From positions 62,001 through 126,000 of the forward strand of contig WBMW01003134.1 in assembly GCA_013396635.1 (NCBI GenBank): DNA of 64,000 nt. Reading direction: 5' to 3'. The notes beneath the pieces were generated by a model, which saw only the letters and a program-made list of their open reading frames with translations, was not told the DNA's origin and ran no database searches. This document shows positions 1 through 14,000 of this stretch, piece after piece. How positions within the stretch are numbered: the stretch's first letter is position 1; every line of letters starts with the position of its first letter. Source of the stretch: Penelope pileata. Its lineage: Eukaryota > Chordata > Aves > Galliformes > Cracidae. The position numbers and the translations under genes are program-made.

Positions 1-13
1 CTGTATGTTTCAG

Positions 14-2027
14 GCCACGCATTTCCGGTCTCCACTTCTTCAGCAGACGGAAAACCAGGTGTCTTCAGCTAGTGCTAATCAGGGACAACAGACTGTAACC
101 GATGTCATTCAGCAGCTCCTTGAGTTATCAGAACCTGGTCCTGTAGAAAATAACCAGCCTCAACAACCTGGCCAGCAACTCAACGTTGCTGTGGGAATCA
201 ACAGAGATATTTTACAGGTAAGAGCTGTGTGTGAAAACAGCATTATATTTCATTGGTTTTACTCATTTTTATTTTAGTGGAATTTGGGTTCTGTGTTTTC
301 AGTGATAGCATTCCTTCTGCATTTTTAAATGGTTTATCGGTCAGGAAAGATCTAAGGAGTAGGAATGGAAGATGGCGAGATATCCTTTTCTTTAATATTA
401 CAAGAGGAAAGTTACAAATATTGATTATGTGACAGAAGGAAGCTGTGAGTGTATGTTCTCAGACATGGACACTTTGTTTCCTTTGACTTTTTTTTTCTGT
501 TGCCTAAAAACAGCTTGTTGCATGTCCATAGGTTATAGAATCATAGAATCATAGAAGGGTTCGGGTTGGAAGGGACCTTAGAGATCATCTTGTTCCAACC
601 CCCCTGCCATGGGCAAGGACACCGCCCACTAGACCAGGTTGCCCAAAGCCCCATCCAGCCTGGCTTTGAATACTTCCAGGGAGGGGGCATCAACGACTTC
701 CCTGGGCAACCTGTTCCAGTGTCTCACCAACTGTATTTAAGAGTTAAAAAGTGAGAACATCTCTGAGCCTTTATCTTGTTCTAGTTAATACGGGCTATTT
801 GAATCTTTCCTGTCTGTGCAAATTTCTTCCTGGGTTGTGTTTTGTCTAACCCATCGTATATCCTTGATATTGGCAGTAGGAAACGCTTTGTGGTGAAAGA
901 GCTGTAGGGCAGTAGTTCAGGTGTCTGTGCTTGTTTTGCAGCCTCCACTGCATAAAAACACAAACAAGATGGAATATGGCAGAGAATATTCTCTTTTAGT
1001 GTTGCTGGTAGCCTGCAAACCTTTATGTATTTTTCTCTAGCCTGTTAAGCACCATTTGAATTTCTTTTTGAAAGATCTGAACGTTACATACAGCTCTGTG
1101 CAGGTTCACCATGATATCTGTCCTGAATTCTGTAGAGTCTGGAAAGTTGTGTGTGGTTGCAGCAAGTTACGATACAAAATATAACTCTCAACTTGATAAC
1201 TATATTAGAGAAAAGAAAAAAGTAATATTTGAGGTATAAGCATTTCATATACTAAACATATTGTACAAAATAAAAATATTTTTTTTTCCAAGTGATTAAA
1301 TATTTGCACAGTCCTACTGAAATGAATACTTGAGGTCTCTGATCCAGAATCTTTTCAGACACAGCAGCATTCATGACGATGTCCCTTCTCCATTCCCTTC
1401 TGATGTACATGAAAGGAGTGCATTGCTCTTGCCTCATTCAGATCCATGAATTGTTAACAGAGGCTTTTGAATTTTTCCAAATCGTTTTTCATGTAGCATT
1501 CTTTCTCTTTCATTATACCAATTACGGCTTCTCTCCAAGCTGATGAGCTTCAAGTTTGACAATTTATGGGAAACTAATCTCATATGCAGTGGGTATAAGA
1601 CATAGCTGTATATTTCTGGCAAATGCTTGATTCCATAGAGACAACTGGTGCTTTTGTGGAAGTTAAGTTTTCTAATTATAGTTGCGTTGTATCTTCTAAA
1701 TAGTAATTGGAGAAAAGTTGGTGCAACTGGGAAATACTTCTTTCCTAGTCTAAAGGGTGTTTTTCTTTTTGTGTCTCACCCCCTCCCCCGCCCCCCAGCA
1801 AGCCAAAGAGAACAGTGGGTTGTCTTCAATTCCTGTATCTGCACACTCTACTGACTGCAGCCAAGCTAAGACTGCTGGGAGCCAGGATCAGAACGCAGAT
1901 GTCCAGACTCTCTCAAATCATCAGGCTGACTCTAATAACGCAGAACAAGATAAGGAACAAGAGAGTGCAGAAAAACTGGATAAAAAAGAAAAAAAGATTA
2001 TTAAGAAAAAATCACCGTTTTTACCTG
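14..2027 (+). CDS. ZNF236: ZNF236 exons (first two in window): Q-rich and acidic/basic spacer
   Basis: Exons 14-217 and 1799-2027 encode a finger-free spacer before cassette A1. The first part is Gln-rich and holds VTDVIQQLLELSEPGP, ending ILQ at a phase 0 donor. The second part is polar, then switches to a charged run (EQDKEQESAEKLDKKEKK) followed by IIKKKSPFLPG, a plausible nuclear localisation stretch (inference). Only 13 bases precede the first exon, so its acceptor (tttcag) is assigned by match to the consensus and not by a visible full tract. The second exon has an unusually C-rich acceptor (see findings). Confidence -1.
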
Positions 2028-5000
2028 GTAATGTTGCCACTGTTTGCTACCTTTTGTGCTGTAAAGACTACAGTATTTCTGGGGATGTTGATGACTTTAT
2101 AAAGGGATTTTTCTAAACATATTGTGGATCATCTGCTTTTATCTAAATACAATATTTGTGTAAGTTATGATCCATTTCATATGTGAATTTAATTACCTGA
2201 CAGAGTTAGCAATGAGTGAAGTTACGCTATTAAATCTTCTGGAAGGTCTTGAAACAGGACAGATAACAAAAGACATAAAACTATAAAATACGAATCATCC
2301 CTCTTTTTTCCCATCGTCCTTTGAGGAGGATTAGAATTTCATGGTGTGTCCTAGAGCAGAGAGTTGTTGCAAGCTCTCCTTTTTCTGTTTGGAGATGAGG
2401 CCTCACAGAGGCAGAGGTACAGTGCTGTTGCTTCATACAGATAATCATCACTGATACAGCCTGTGTAGGAAAGACTGAAGGTTGACATTGTGAGGAATAC
2501 TTTTGATGAAGCCTATTTTCAGAATTGCAGTAGTGATGTGGTTTTTGTCATCGTAAATACAGGTTAATATCCTGCTTCCAGACTTTATTTCATATATACA
2601 AGCCTGGATTGTTTCTCTTTGTTCTTCAGTGCTGGTCTGCTAATGCTGTGTAATGACCAGTCATTAAACTCTGTCCATAGTAACTTGATAGATGTGTTCA
2701 TGTTGCCTTTTTTTCTTTGCAAGGGATGCAGAAATTGATCCAAATTAGAAAACTCAACTTGTTCAGCATAACGATGCTAAGAAAGCAACATTAAATTTTT
2801 CCTCTGGCCATAACAACTGTTTTATTGTGTGCGTGTAATAATGACAAAACTCTAACTGCAAACAAAAATAAAAGGTCACTGCTGTACAGTCAGACACAAA
2901 TATTTATTTTTTAATTAAAAAAAAAATCACCTCATTGTGTTGACGCAGTTTATAAAAGAACCACTATGTGAACGGATATAAATGAGTGAATACCTCATAC
3001 TAAACAATATACTTGAATTAAAAAAAAAACAAAAAAAAAAAACTGATTGGATTTAGAAGCTTCCTTTGTCTTTTTTTCTCATTTGTCAACAGCAAAGGTA
3101 TGCTGTTGTTTTATGATAGAGCTCAGGGTTCTTGGATTATGAAACCACTTCTGTGAAAAAGTAACCTTAAATTGAAAGTCTTTCAGAGCAGCACTTCGGA
3201 TTTTCGCTCCTTTAAGAATTCATAAATTATTTTATAAGTTTGTAACCTGAAAGTAGTGATTGAGTCGTAAGCTGTGCAGGCTCTGTTGGGCTGAAGTGAA
3301 ATTCTGGGCTACCTGTTGAACCTGTAAGCTCTGCCTTTGCATCACCCAAATGCAACCTGTAGTACTTGTAAACGCACATCATGAGTTGAGCTAGAAATAG
3401 AGATAAAAGCAGAACATTGTACTTTGGGCCTGATAGATGAGAACTGGGAGGGATTCATAGCTTTACTGAATGTGGAGAAGAAAGAGTCATATAAAATATC
3501 CTATCCAGTGAGTTACATGAGTGTTTAGTACTTCAAATAATTTGCAGGTCTGGTAATGATTGAGGAGTTATATTCACCATTAGATAATTTTGTGTTAGAT
3601 GTAGTATTTATAAATTCACTGGTATATTGTATTGCATTACACTCACATTCAAAGTGGTCTGCAGACTGTATTATTTCTTAGTATTCTGTGAAGCTACATT
3701 TCTTAGTTTCATTTTTCTTTTTGCCCTTGCTTTTCAGTAGCATAAAAATGTTTGAAGTTCAATGGGATTTTCTTAGATTTTGTTTCTGTCATTCCAACTC
3801 ATTGCTATTTTTTGTCAAGTTGAATGTATCTGATAGAGAAGTTAATTGTCCATACACTGTATTTCAGTGGCATCCGCAAAATGTTTTTGTGCTCTTAGTG
3901 TAGTGGTGTTAGTATAGTGGAATTTAAAAAGAAAACCAAAACAAACGTAAAATACTTCAAACACATTCATTTTTTTTCTTTTTTCAGGTTCTATACGTGA
4001 AGAAAATGGAATAAGGTGGCACGTTTGTCCATACTGCTCTAAAGAATTTAAAAAACCAAGTGATTTAGTGCGTCACATTCGCATTCATACCCATGAGAAG
4101 CCATTCAAGTGTCCCCAGTGTTTCCGTGCATTTGCCGTTAAGAGTACTCTCACAGCACACATAAAAACACATAGTGGCATTAAAGCTTTCAAGTGCCAAT
4201 TTTGTATGAAAAGCTTTTCCACCTCAGGGAGTTTGAAAGTTCATATTCGCCTACATACAGGTAAGGCCTCAAAATGGCGTTTGTGTTCTCTGTAATGCGA
4301 GTGAGGCCTCAAACAAACATATACAATTAAACTGTTTCATTACAGAGATGTCAATCATGTCATTGATACTTGCCATAGAATAAATCATTTTTAGTGTCTT
4401 AAATAATGAACTTAAATTTTTGTCTCTAAGTCAGCTGTTGTTCCCTTTTAATATTGATATTGTGAGTGTATTTGATTATGATTTCTACAAAGTCTACTCG
4501 TAGAATTTGAGTCCTGATTTTATTATTCACGATTATCTTATTTACTCTTCATCTTTTTTTCTCTCGCCCTTCCTTACCGTTTTCAGTAATTTATCACTCA
4601 GGACTATTTGTTTACTTCTTGTTTTATCTTCTGCATGGTGTTTTCACCAACTTACCTGTTCTAAATACCTTGTGTTGCATACCCTAAAATTCATCTGCTG
4701 CTACGATCTTTCTTGTTTGCATCATATATGATAACTTAAATATCAATTTTTCTGTGGCTAAGCTTCTATCCTCTTTGTAGATTAAAATGAATTTTCCGCT
4801 CATGGTGAACTCTTGTCATTTTCCACTTCTTATTCTTTTTTCATGCTGGTACATAAGCTTTCAACCAGGTATCACAATGTGACACTCATGAACATGGAAC
4901 TCTTTCACTCCTGTTCATACATTTGCATTCTGCAAAATACAGTTTTTTACTAAGTTGTTTTAGTTATTTTCCTTTATCATTCATTGACTATGTGTATCTG

Positions 5001-8000
5001 ATATTCAGTATATTTTCAGTCTGATGCCTTTAATCCATGAAATGTCAATGTTGAATTCATCTGCAGAACCTTTTTCCATTTTTATTTTTATTTATGTAAA
5101 CCTGCTTGTAAACCAATCTTTTGTCTGTTATTTTCAAATAGATACTTAAGAAATCAGACTCATTCGAAGTAGCAAAACACTCTTGGGATTGAAAAATAGG
5201 TAGTTTAGTGTTTATGGAGCTTCAGCATATAACCACATGGCTACTTGTCAGAGATGGGTCTTTGCTTCTTTCTTCCAGGTTAGGTTTGCTGAATTATGGA
5301 GACCTGTAGACCTGTTAAAAACAGGAAGCCTATAGTGATGCTTCTTACTAAGTTTCCACTACTCTTTTTGCGTTGAAGACTTTATGAAGCAAACTGTATC
5401 TCTGTGTTAAGCAGCACTTCATAAATGTTTGTTTGGGGAGCTTAGCTAGTTGATTTTGAATCCTTGTGAACTTACTGCCAGATCAGCCATACTGAGTTAA
5501 AATGTTATGTGCTAAGTGTAGTACTTTTTGTCGCTTTAGCTATTCTGCTCAGTAGTTTCATTTGAAATTTCTTAATTACTGTATTGTGAAGAACAGTGAA
5601 TTATTTCTTGTGTATTTTATCCACTTGTGAATTTACTTCATGATGTACCCGGTCATGTTTTCTAACTTTGTAAATCCAAGATTTCCTCTTTAACAAAAGC
5701 TGAATGTGTATCAGCTTTACCTATTTTTGTAACTTAGTAACTTCTCCAGTGTGCATTCCAAGGAAAGCAAGTGTCCAAACCTTACTTAATATTCTGTTCA
5801 AAATACTACTGGATTTTGCAGTGAGAAAATCTTACTTTAAAAATTTCTTTTAGCATGCTTATTTTATTGCCATCTAGCACTGCTGATAGTTGTCAGAGAC
5901 TGATTCAGAATTTCTTTGAACTATTACATCGCTACTGATGTGTTTCATCCTATAATGTTTTATTTGTCTTTGTGTTTGCTGATTCTTCTCTCACTGTTTT
6001 AAACAGATAGTTTTGAAAGGACATTTGACCAAAGCAGTTCTCCGATAGTTTCTGGCAACCTTTGAAAATTGCTATCAGTTTTTGTTCCCTCTGATAATAA
6101 GCTTACTTAAAGTGTTATAAGTAGTTAGTAGTGTTATGTTACAACTAATTAGTAATTCAGCAGTTTTATATTTACTCTCGATTGGATTTTATTGATCTTC
6201 TCTGAAAACTTAACAGTGACTACCTGGATAGAAAATAAAACAGAGAATACGGAAAAGAGAATCTATATTCCAAAACTACGTTTCTACAAAGGTGGAAATA
6301 AAATTAGAAACTAATATTTTTTTTTTAATCTCTTGCAGGTGTTAGGCCTTTTGCTTGTCCTCACTGTGACAAAAAGTTTAGAACATCGGGCCACAGGAAA
6401 ACTCACATTGCTTCACATTTTAAACATACTGAACTAAGAAAGCTGCGACATCAACGTAAACCTGCGAAAGTTCGAGTAGGAAAGACAAGCGTTCCTGTAC
6501 CAGACATCCCTTTGCAAGAGCCCATACTCATCACTGATTTAGGTAAAGAGTCAGTAAGTCTTTGCCCTCTTGAAAATATGAGATTTGAGTTTTGCTGGAA
6601 AATAATCAGAAAGAGATGTACTTTGAAATAAGTAATCAGAAGTAATCAGGCTTCAGCAAAGTGCCATATTTCATAGTTTGCTTGCATTAGAACTTTTTTG
6701 TCCTTTCTGAATTACTAAGTCTGTTTTATTTGCAGAGAAATTGTATAAGCTTTACCAGTAAAAAGTGTATAAATTTCTACAAAAGTTAGAAGACTTTAGC
6801 TTAACTATTTTTAGATTGTTGGTACAGAAAAGATGACATGCAGTTCATGTCCTAGATTTTTCTTGAACTGATCACATTTTTTCTAATTACATATATTAAA
6901 TGAGTCAGTGTTACATGATTCTTTTACAGTATATAAAAAGCCTGTGTTTAAATACGCTTTTCTTTTTTTTTTCTTTGTTTCCAATATATATTTGGAGTTA
7001 CCAAGAGAAATTAGCAAGTATGACCAGTTAGGCAAAGTAAAATAAAAGATTTTTAAGTGGATTTTTTATTCATTGCATAGAAGACATTTATATATCATGG
7101 CAAACTGTAATAGACAAAATGCTTATTAAATATTTGATAAGTTATGTACGTGGAGCACATTAACTAAATGTTGCGTGTTTAACAAGGAGGTGGGAAGAGC
7201 GAAACGTCTGATTAACAGTGAATATATAACTTGACTTTCTTAAACTTGATTTGTTGGGGTATAGGCGAGGCTCAATATAATGTGGTTGACCTGTAGATAA
7301 AAATCAGAAATTATCACTAAAATAGCATAAGTGATACAGCATGTATAATGCTAAATAGATGCATTTATACTTTGAAATAGATGCTGAAAATGTGCCACTT
7401 TTATTATGTTCTTGTATACCACAAGTCTAGACAGAACCTTTACAGATAACTGTAACTTTATATACAAATATCTTCAGCAGTTGTTATTTTTTGGGTGTGT
7501 TTTTATTTGCAGGTCTTATCCAACCAATCCCAAGGAATAGCCAGTTCTTCCAAAATTATTTTAACAACAATTTTGTGAATGATGCAGACAGACCATATAA
7601 ATGTTTTTATTGCCACCGAGCCTATAAAAAATCTTGTCATCTTAAACAACATATCAGGTAAAATAAATACAAAGGAGAAAGGAAATAAAGAAAATGTACA
7701 AACAAATTTTATGGATAAGCATGAAGTTTAGTGTGTTCACTGAAGAGGCTTCTTTTGTTTTGTTTTTAGTGTCTTTAAGTAGTAAACCAGTGATAACTGA
7801 TTTTTCTGGTAATGTTGAAGGAGTTTGGACTGACTTGTGTCTATGTGTTGTCCATGTGGTTGTGTTTGCTGTGCAGTTCATTAACACTTGAACTCTTTTT
7901 TACTAAACAATTTGTAGAAAGTTCCAAGCATTGCATGCAAATTCTTCTAATATTTTTTAAATTGCAAATTAAATCATCTGCTTTGTATATAACTGCTGTT

Positions 8001-11000
8001 ATTTGAGAAAGAAATCAGCTTTTCATTCGGTGTGCATTTTTTTATGTACTAAACCTAAAATAATTTAGACTTGCAATGTATTCGAGCATACGTTCTTGGA
8101 ATTGTTTTATTGCTTGAAGTTCTGTTTGAGTTCGTAGAGTGGGTGGGTATTTGTTACAACCATAAAATCATTAAGGTTGAAGGGGAATCAGTGGAGGTAA
8201 CTAAGCCCACTTAATTTTCAAAAGAATGGCTAGCTTCAAAGTTGGATCAGATTGCTCCAGGCCGTGAGCTCTGCCCTTTAGTCAGGCTATCAAACATTGT
8301 TTCCTGTTCTATAAGCCATGAATAACTGAAGGAGAAAATAGGGAAAAAAAAAAATCATGATTAATACCACTTAAGGAAAGATTCTCTGCAGGCAGGTAGC
8401 AATCTGCTTGTGTCTGCACTGTGAGCTCTACACTGCTTTCTCACTTTCTCTAGTTTAAATTGTAATAAATTTATTTCTATCCAATTCTTCTTTATTATGG
8501 CATCCAATGTGGTGATCATAGACTTCTAAGGGTACTGTAATCTTAAACCATCCCGAACTTTTCCCAGGACCAGCTGCTTATTTTGTTAAATGCTGGTTTG
8601 ATTATCTTCCATTTCCTAGCATTCATACTGTCCTCCTAGATCTTGCTCCCTGAAGGCTGCAGTTGTAACCTTAAAAATTCTCATTTCACTCCATTTCTTA
8701 ACCTGTCATTCAGTCTGTATGCCAATGGAGGAGCCCTAAAGGGAAGCTTCTCTAGCATCTCTGGAAGGATTTGTTGAGTGGAAGGTATTTTTGTATAGGT
8801 GAGAGAATTTCCCTTGAATACTGTTTTCACATAGCAGTCTGAAGTACTAGTTTGACTGTGCATTGTTCAAGGAGTATTCAGGATGGACTCTGCTCTCTCT
8901 TTTTGTTGTTGTTGTTAAACAGTAAGGTCTAGAAACTTGACTGGAAATTGAAGTAACAACTTAGTTGCTAGAGTCACAGAAATGGTATTGTAGTTGAGTC
9001 AAAGGTATAAATGTGTCAAGGATTTTCGTTAGGACGTTGCCAGAGTGGTATTTAATATGTTCAGGGCCATGTATTTTAATCTGAACTTCTGTGGACGTTA
9101 TTTTAGCTGAAATGAGGAAATTACATGTGAACGATAATATCGTAGTCTGAAGAGTACATTCAGTTCAACCCAAATGTTTTAATTCACGAAAAGTCTGACG
9201 AGAACATATTGCTTCTAGGCCTGCCGATGATGACATGCAGGACGTGTAATCTATTTAAGCTTTAATATCCATATTTTGTTAACTGAGACCACTTCCATCC
9301 ATGCAGCAATTAGTGTCTTTATTTTACTCTTTTTAAAATACCTTTTGGAATCAAACAAATTACTTTAACCTTTTTGCTTTCTCTTAAAAAGGTCACATAC
9401 TGGTGAAAAGCCCTTTAAGTGCTCTCAGTGTGGAAGAGGTTTTGTGTCGGCGGGAGTTCTGAAAGCACATATTAGAACACACACTGGCCTGAAAGCTTTT
9501 AAGTGTCTTATATGCAACGGGGCCTTCACTACTGGTGGTAGCCTCAGGCGACATATGGGGATCCATAATGACCTTCGACCGTACATGTGTCCATATTGTC
9601 AAAAAACATTCAAAACCTCACTAAACTGTAAAAAGCACATGAAGACTCATAGGTATGTTTCCCGTTTTTAATCGTAGCCTTCAATGTATTCCAGTAGTCC
9701 TTTCTTAAAGATACTTTCAAAGACAGCTTTACTCAGTAGTAAATGCTAATAATCAAATGAGGATATTTATTTGTTGGTAGCAGCTACTCAGCTAACTCTG
9801 AAGGTATTGTAGATTATCCTGTATAATAAAAATTCTGACATAAATATTTAGAATAGTGTCTAAGCCACAGAAAGACCTTCTTACGTTTCTTTGCAGATAT
9901 GAACTTGCACAGCAACTTCAGCAGCATCAGCAGTCTACTTCAATAGATGATTCTACAGTAGATCAACAGAGCATTCATGTTTCTGCACAGATGCAAGTAG
10001 AGATTGAAAGTGATGAGCTGCAGCAGTCAGAAGCTGTTGCAACAGATCAGCAGGCAATTTTAGAGTTAGACCAGCAGCCAGTAGTGGGCACAGAAGAAAC
10101 AGCACTAGAGCAACAATTGGCTGATCAGCCTTTAGAGCAAGATGAGGGTGAGTATTTGAAATGTGATAATGTTTATAATGAGGTAAGTTTCTTGAGATTT
10201 TTCAATGATTTTGTTTTCAAGACAATGCAAGAAAATAACTAGAACAGTACTTGAAGTAAAAGCTCACTGGTTGATGTATTTTGTACAGTTTAGGTATACT
10301 GTTGAAAAGATAATGTATGTATTAAACTTTGCACCATTGATTGTATCAAACAAAACTACTAAATAAACATATAGAAAAATAATATGGGCACAAAACTTGC
10401 ATACTACCCCTATTCTTACTAAAAAAGGACTATTGTGTTTTGCTTTTCTGCTGTTTTTCATAGCATAATTGATTAGTAATTACTACAGACCAAGAAAGAT
10501 TTAAATACGTATTCAGCTAATTTTTTAATTTATTTCTAGTATAGGAAAAAGTCAGATGACTACAATATGTAACTTTTCAGGAACAGCTGAGTTATCCTGT
10601 TATTTACATCTTTTCTTGATTTTTCTTTCTTTTTTTTTTTTTCTCTCCACTTCTCTCGCCCCCATTTCAGATAGATTTGTGACATCCCAGCATGCTTTAC
10701 AGGAAAACATCACTCAATTTGAGCAGCAGTCTATAACACAGCAGTCATTTGACCAACAAGGCTTATCACAAGGTTAGTAATAAATAAAAGTTTGGTAAAG
10801 GTTTTGAAAGTAGTCTTTATGAATTTGATTCTACAGCATAGCTATTATAAAGCATTTTAAAACTGAGCATCCACAATCAAAGTAACTGCAATACAGAAAA
10901 CTTGCAGAAGCATTTTCTTAAATTGCTGTTTTGAAGCTATACATAGAATATTTTGAATACTTAAATATAGTTCGATTTTGCTTTTATGGGCTGATATTTA

Positions 11001-14000
11001 GTCGTAAAAGCATGAGGTTCATAGTCAAGCATTTTGTATTCTTTCCTTGATTGTGTTTGTAATTGCTGTGACAGCTCTAACTGTACCTGCTCATAACCTG
11101 AGATGATCAGAAACACAGTCTAAGATTTGACTGAGTAGCTGCTGAGATTCATTATGGAAAAAGTGCAAAATACATAATCACGTAAAAATCATAGTTTCAC
11201 CTAATGATAGCAATTTCCTTTGTATTTTTATAAAGCTACATGCATAACAAATGAAGAGATCGTGAACACTTGGAAACTTTTTTATTTTAGTTATAAAATA
11301 CTCAAATATGCATAAAGAATGCTTATGTAGTCTTCAGAGAATGAAGAAATTACTGTTTCTTTGCTTTTCGCTGTTTACTTTATTGAACTGTTGCTTGATA
11401 TGAACCTGCTAGTTTTTGTTCATTTGAGTTTTACGGTTTTTGGGGTGGTGGTGGTGTGTGAGGGGTTTTGTTTGTTTTGATTGGTCTCTTCTTCCTTGTT
11501 TCTGATTCCAGCAAAGAACTTTATTATAAACTGGTCCTCAACAATTAATGTCCTTTCTGATTGAACTTCTCTATTCTTAATTTCATTCCATGTTTAATTG
11601 TATAGGACCTGTTGTGTGATGCTGTGAAGAAATAGTGTAATTTGTTACAGGTTTTAATTCTCTAGGTTGTGCTGCCTTATGTATAACTGAGTAAAGAAAT
11701 TGTTCTCCACCTTTATTAAACAAACCTGAACCAGGTCCTATTAAAACCCTATGGATTATTTTCATTAGTTACATTTCACAGTTTTCCAAATGAACAAAAA
11801 GAGACTGCAGAATAAAGGTGCAACCTTTAACCCTCTGTATTACTTTCAGTGTGGTGACGGTTTTTTTGTTTGGATTTTTACAGCTATTTTGAACCTACAA
11901 ACCCAATATTTATTTAAACCTTTTTTTGTTATTTTAGTTAGACTTCAGTTTCTAGCATGTTTATCTTCTCCATTAAGTAAGTGTTGCATGCTAAGTGCTT
12001 TTTTCAGGGAAGGAAAAAAAGTCTTATAGGTTCTACAAAAAAAGTATTTCATCAGAAATCTGGGCTGATCATCAGTACCTTATAAAATTGATACAGGAGA
12101 ATCGGAACGTGTATTTTTTTTCCTAAAGCTCACTTATATAAGATGTCTCCTGTTCTACTTGGAATCTCATCCACAGATTCTCAACTCTTTGAAGTTTCCT
12201 TGAAGATCCTGGAGCCCTACAAAATTTTTGAATTTCAGGTAGGTAAGCATTTGCGCGGATGCATGCGTTAAATTGGTCGACCCTCTCCCTATGTCTGCAT
12301 CTGTGCTTCATGCTCCTAATTTCTTTTTCCTATCAGCTAGGCAGAATATTGAAACTCAAGACGTTGTCTTTTTTTTTTTCTGTGACGTTGGTAGGCTGTA
12401 TTCTTGTTAAAATATTTTGGCTCAGTGTTTATTATTGGGACAACATCAGAGTTCTTAGAAAATCTTCAGCAGATTTTATTTCTTTATTTTAAAGAAAAGG
12501 GAAATATGTGCATTTCATACAAATGACTTATCTCTAGGTCTGCATAGATCTGTCAGAACTTGTTCTTTCTTTCAGGTTTGTTTGTAATACTTCTATGGAA
12601 TTTCTGGTTTGTTCAGATAGATTTTCTTCTTGATACACTCAGACTTGTTAAGAAGTGCTTATATTTTGAGTGTGCTTCTGTATTCGTCTGGTAATCATTT
12701 TTGCTAGTTTTGAAGGCAGTAAAAGCACTTCAGTGTTCTTTGTAATTTTATATATTCAGGTATCTTCATTTGAAGACTTAATTTAGCAAGGTCAAATGGA
12801 TCTTTTTATCAGAACGTGTCTTTGAGTTGTTGAACATCATCTGTCACCAAACATGTTTTCATATAGATTGTCACCCTTTCTTCCTTTAAAGTCTCCCTGT
12901 AAGCGTGGTTGAATGTTAATAATTCAATTAGTGGTAATGGGGGTTGTTTTTCAAATACTACAAGATTTTCAGATACTATTATTCTGTAGTCCATATGAAT
13001 ACACCCTTGCCACCAGACTGCTGTTTTGCTTTAAGAAGTTGATTTGCAATCTTAGGACTTAGAATTCCAATTCTTTGAGGAACTGTTTACATAGAGATTA
13101 CAGTGAATACAGTTCAGTTGGTTCTAAAAATTGCCTGAGAAGCAAACCTTCAGAACATTTGATTGCTAGTCAGTGATCTCCGCAGGGACAAACGTGCATG
13201 TAGATGCGTTTGTGGTGTTAGAATTTGAATGACCTGTCAGCTTGGAAAATAAAGACTTTGAGTTGTTGCTACAAACCAAGATACTGTGCTTTCTATGAAC
13301 TGTTAGACAGTTGTTTTCTGATTGTCATGTTGAAGCTATATCTCTCTGCTAGTAAACTGATAATCAGAATATTCTATTTTCAGTAAATTCTATCAACGTA
13401 GGAGAGAATACGTTGGGTGATGTTAAAAGAAAAAATGAACATTGCAAATGATTACTTATACTGAATGTGGAAAATCATCCCAAGTTTAGAAGACTGTAGT
13501 AAGAAACTCCCTTTATAATACAGAGCTTTAGTTGTTTTCTGTTCTTTGGCAGAAATGATAGATAGTGGTGGACAATAAGAGCAGAAGTTAAAGGCTCTGA
13601 ATTTTACTTCTGTCTCCTCCGACTTTAAAGTAGTGTGGTGATGGCAGTAGTCTTTAGCATATTCAGAGTTGCCAGTCTTTCAAATTTTGAGCAGAAATTG
13701 ACGTTCAACCTAGGTGTTGAGCAACATAATTATGCATATATATTCTTCTTATAGCTTTGGTTGATATTTATCCGTGAACTACTTTCAGAAGTAGTATTTC
13801 TTTCTTCAGTTTGTCCCAAAATATCTTTAAATACAAAATTTTTCTTCTTGAGCACTTTTTTTCTAGGATTGTTTCTTGAAATTTCTTTGAAAAATTTTTA
13901 TTGACATGGGAAATGGCAATCATTGTTTTTTATTAAAATGTAAAATGAAACGAGTAATGGGAAAGTAGCATTTTTCCTTCTTTGTTAGTAAAAAAATCAG

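Larger units (their letters stand above)
218..9896 (+). other. ZNF236 introns between window start and the Q-rich spacer
   Basis: Introns 218-1798, 2028-3987, 4261-6338, 6543-7512, 7658-9391 and 9653-9896. They are AT-rich and unremarkable apart from a CR1 fragment at 535-735, a degenerate CR1-like stretch at 8160-8280 and A-rich runs near 2917-2929 and 3019-3041. Short open frames here lack splice, motif or codon support. No RNA gene was recognised. Confidence -1.

Noticed and set aside
1757..2116. 119-codon frame starting MFFFLC
   Set aside because: Only the part 1799-2027 is exon; the start and end are intron read-through.
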